Notes under the pieces: generated by a model
Database searches by the model: none
What the model saw: only the letters and a program-made list of their open reading frames with translations
What the model was told of the DNA's origin: nothing
Program-made: the position numbers and the translations under genes
DNA from: an uncultured Solirubrobacterales bacterium
Lineage (GTDB): Bacteria > Actinomycetota > Thermoleophilia > Solirubrobacterales > Solirubrobacteraceae
DNA: 8,141 bases
NCBI GenBank assembly: GCA_903959665.1
Contig: CAJBXY010000249.1
Coordinates: 1 to 8,141 of the forward strand
Reading direction: 5' to 3'
Shown here: one piece after another, positions 6,042-8,141 of the stretch
How positions within the stretch are numbered: position 1 is the stretch's first letter
How the letters are laid out: each line of letters starts with the position of its first letter

Positions 6042-6716
6042 CTATTCGGAGGGAAATTCCTTGAAAAGGCCGGTTTCAACGAACACAACCTGCTCACCAA
6101 CGCCGACCGCGTTGTCACCGATCCGCTCGATCGCGCGCGCCATCAGCGTCAAAGTCATCGCCCATTCGCGCCGATCGACCTCGTCACCAACGGCAACGGC
6201 GAGCCGGAAGACCTCTTTGTTGAGCCGGTTGACCTCGCGGTCCTGGCGGAAGAGATCATTGGCGAGGTCCACGTCGCGACTCTTAAAAGCGACGCGCGCC
6301 TCAACGACTTCAGAGCGCGCGGCGGTGCCCATACGCAGCACGCGGTCAAGCAGCTCCGGCACGACCGGCGGCTCGCTGCCAACGATCGGGATCAGTTTCG
6401 CGATGTTGACGCACTGGTCACCCATACGTTCAGCGTGCTTGATCAAGTGCAGCAGCGCGGCGACTAGCCGCAGGTCGGTGGCAACCGGGGCCTGCAGCGC
6501 CAGCAGCGAAAGAATCCCCTGATGAACCTCGAGGTAGCGACCGTCGATCCGGTCGTCGTCGGCGATCACGAAGGTCGCAAGCTCAACGTCCTGATTCTCA
6601 AGCGCTTCCATCACGCGGTCGATCTGCTCGACGACGATGTCGAGCGCACCAAGCGCCTGCTCTTCGAGTAGAACCAACTGGTCGTGGAACTGCGGCCTTG
6701 CCGTTACCCGTTCCAA
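6042..6716 (-). CDS. phoU: PhoU, phosphate transport regulator
   Basis: PhoU links the Pst transporter to the phosphate-sensing kinase and represses phosphate uptake and Pho signalling when phosphate is plentiful. The 224-residue product is of usual PhoU length and is all-helical, with two repeats. Each repeat ends in the family's metal-binding signature: HAERMGD (94-100) and AIERIGD (195-201), in which Glu96/Asp100 and Glu197/Asp201 would hold the metal cluster. I chose the TTG start, 4 nt after the pstB stop, because PhoU homology begins at 'RPQFHDQL' right after it. The frame is open further upstream, but that stretch lies inside pstB and has no PhoU-like content. No strong ribosome binding site is seen, so translation is probably coupled to pstB. 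Confidence 0.93.
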   Translation of the reverse strand: MERVTARPQFHDQLVLLEEQALGALDIVVEQIDRVMEALENQDVELATFVIADDDRIDGRYLEVHQGILSLLALQAPVATDLRLVAALLHLIKHAERMGDQCVNIAKLIPIVGSEPPVVPELLDRVLRMGTAARSEVVEARVAFKSRDVDLANDLFRQDREVNRLNKEVFRLAVAVGDEVDRREWAMTLTLMARAIERIGDNAVGVGEQVVFVETGLFKEFPSE

Positions 6717-6720
6717 GCGA

Positions 6721-7644
6721 TCAGCCGAACTTCCCGGAGACGTACTCCTCGGTGCGGGTGTCGTGCGGATTGGTAAAGATCCGGTCGGTCGGGCCGTACT
6801 CAACGAGGCGGCCGATCCGCGCCTCCTCGGAGGAGCCCATGTCAACGATGAAGAAGGCGGTGCGGTCGGAGACGCGCGCAGCCTGCTGCATGTTGTGCGT
6901 GACGATCACGATCGAAACCGTCTCTTTGAGCTCGTGCATCAGGTCTTCGATCCGTCCGGTTGAGATCGGGTCAAGCGCCGAGCAGGGCTCATCCATCAGC
7001 AGCACGTCGGGGTTGGTCGCCAGCGCGCGGGCGATGCAGAGCCGCTGCTGCTGACCGCCGGACATGCCAAAGGCGTTGTCCTTGAGCCGATCCTTGACGT
7101 CGTCCCAGAGCGAGGCGCGGCGCAGCGCCTCCTCGACGATCTGATCCATCGAGCCCTTCATCCCAAGGACCTTCGGGCCGAAGGCAATGTTGTCGAAGAT
7201 CGATTTGGGGAATGGGTTGGGCTTCTGAAAGACCATCCCGATCCGCTTGCGCACCTGAACCGAGTCGATGTCATTGCCGTAGAGGTCAACTCCGTGGTAG
7301 CGGACCATCCCGTCAACGCGCGCCGCTGGAATCAGGTCGTTCATCCGATTGAAGCAGCGAAGGATCGTTGACTTACCGCAGCCCGACGGGCCAATGAAGG
7401 CGGTGATCTCTTTAGCGGGAACGCTCAGCGAAACATCTTCGACCGCCAACGCGGAGCCGTAACTGACGGAGAGCTCCTTCGTGATGAAGACCGGATTCTC
7501 AATCGCGTGGTCGATCACGTCACCGTGAGCGACAGATGGGACGGGGGCGTGCGGCTGCCCATCGGGGACGGCAGGCACCTGGCCGGGGACCGGCGGCGCA
7601 CCTGGCTCGTCGTGAGAACCTGAGGCGGGATCTACGTCGCTCAC
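6721..7644 (-). CDS. pstB: PstB, phosphate ABC transporter ATP-binding protein
   Basis: PstB is the cytoplasmic ATPase that powers high-affinity phosphate import through PstC/PstA. With the start used here (GTG, 307 residues) the motifs are: Walker A GPSGCGKST (85-93), Q-loop Gln140, signature MSGGQQQR (194-201), Walker B VLLMDEP (214-220) and H-loop His250. The segment 'QKPNPFPKSIFDN' and the ending 'EEYVSGKFG' are typical of PstB. The start is uncertain. In-frame GTG codons lie at 7695, 7644, 7578 and 7518; the last would give 265 residues, the normal PstB length, while the upstream ones add a Pro/Val/Asp-rich segment with no PstB match. It follows pstA and precedes phoU by 4 nt, the standard pst operon order. 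Confidence 0.95.
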   Translation of the reverse strand: MSDVDPASGSHDEPGAPPVPGQVPAVPDGQPHAPVPSVAHGDVIDHAIENPVFITKELSVSYGSALAVEDVSLSVPAKEITAFIGPSGCGKSTILRCFNRMNDLIPAARVDGMVRYHGVDLYGNDIDSVQVRKRIGMVFQKPNPFPKSIFDNIAFGPKVLGMKGSMDQIVEEALRRASLWDDVKDRLKDNAFGMSGGQQQRLCIARALATNPDVLLMDEPCSALDPISTGRIEDLMHELKETVSIVIVTHNMQQAARVSDRTAFFIVDMGSSEEARIGRLVEYGPTDRIFTNPHDTRTEEYVSGKFG

Positions 7645-7688
7645 GTCGCTAAGAGTACCCCCAGAAGTTGAATCATCGTGTGAAATAG

Positions 7689-8141
7689 CTACCACCTCTG
7701 TTGGTATCGATTGCGCAGCCTGATTGCCACGGCGTTGAGAATCACGAGCAGAACGAGGAGAACAATGATCGCCGCCGCTGCCAGCATCCGGAACTCGTCG
7801 TTCGGCTGCGAGATCCAAGAGAAGATCTGGAGCGGCAGGGCTGTGAACGGCGAATCGAGGCCGGTCGGGTTAAACGCGACGAAGGTCGCTGCGCCAACGA
7901 GAATCAGCGGCGCCGTCTCACCGATCGCGCGGGAGATCGAGAGGATCACGCCGGTTGCGATTCCCGGGATTGAGGCCGGAAGAATCTGCCGCCAGATCGC
8001 CTGCCAGCGCGTAGCGCCGAGCGCCAACGCCCCCTCCTTGATTGAAGGCGGGACGGCGCGCAGCGCCTCGCGGCCGGTGATGATCACGACAGGAAGCACA
8101 ACGAGCGCCAGCGTCAGGCCGCCGGCAAGCACCGTGCGCCC
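7689..8141 (-). CDS. pstA: PstA, phosphate ABC transporter permease, 5' end missing (partial)
   Basis: The frame enters from the right edge and gives the last 150 residues, roughly the C-terminal half of PstA, an inner membrane permease that forms the phosphate channel with PstC. The BPD-transporter EAA loop, which docks onto PstB, is clear: 'EALRAVPPSIKEGALALGATRWQAIWRQILPASIPG', with the conserved Gly and ILP. It is followed by 'SRAIGETAPLILVGA', typical of PstA, and a last membrane helix (AAAIIVLLVLLVILNAVAI) ending in a basic tail, RLRNRYQQRW. The first membrane segments lie beyond the edge. The final codons contain AGAGGTGG, a strong Shine-Dalgarno match that may serve pstB. Confidence 0.95.
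   Translation of the reverse strand, partial: GRTVLAGGLTLALVVLPVVIITGREALRAVPPSIKEGALALGATRWQAIWRQILPASIPGIATGVILSISRAIGETAPLILVGAATFVAFNPTGLDSPFTALPLQIFSWISQPNDEFRMLAAAAIIVLLVLLVILNAVAIRLRNRYQQRW

Noticed and set aside
6717..6845. Upstream extension of the phoU frame (43 more codons)
   Set aside because: It overlaps the end of pstB, is Pro/Ser/Arg-rich and has no PhoU similarity; the TTG at 6716 gives the usual length.

Overview
This is a GC-rich window in which every supported gene lies on the minus strand. The base composition, frequent GTG/TTG starts, Pst/PhoU genes and TadE/TadG-like genes suggest a high-GC actinobacterium. A Thermoleophilia/Solirubrobacterales-type organism is my best guess, but this is an inference from style and gene content, with no marker gene to prove it.

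In the direction of transcription (right to left), the window opens with phosphate uptake and its control: the 3' part of pstA (permease), pstB (ATPase), phoU 4 nt later, and after a 72-nt gap an OmpR/PhoB-type response regulator. No sensor kinase, pstS or pstC is inside the window; pstC and pstS would be expected beyond the right edge. A small four-helix membrane protein of unknown function follows, with a good ribosome binding site.

Next comes a compact group of three genes joined by two GTGA start/stop overlaps: a short TadE-like prepilin-type protein; a second, paralogous TadE-like protein carrying an extra N-terminal alpha/beta domain of about 165 residues; and a three-part protein with a TadG-like membrane anchor, a VanY/M15 LD- or DD-carboxypeptidase domain and an SLT lytic transglycosylase domain. 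The catalytic motifs of both wall-hydrolase domains look intact. The core tad pilus genes (ATPase, platform proteins, prepilin peptidase) are not in the window. The group may build or clear a path through peptidoglycan for a pilus-like or secretion structure, but that is inference.

The left part has a hotdog-fold acyl-CoA thioesterase 24 nt after the fusion gene and then, after a 118-nt spacer, a large exported alpha/beta-hydrolase-like protein of at least 546 residues. Its 3' end, with the rest of any catalytic triad, is off the left edge.

The most notable items are the TadG-VanY-SLT fusion and the TadE protein with an uncharacterised N-terminal domain. Also worth checking are the palindrome/hairpin pair in front of the tad-like genes, the repeated CGAATGTT element in front of the response regulator, and the long Pro-rich N-terminal extension of PstB. 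No RNA gene, CRISPR array, insertion sequence or attachment site was seen.
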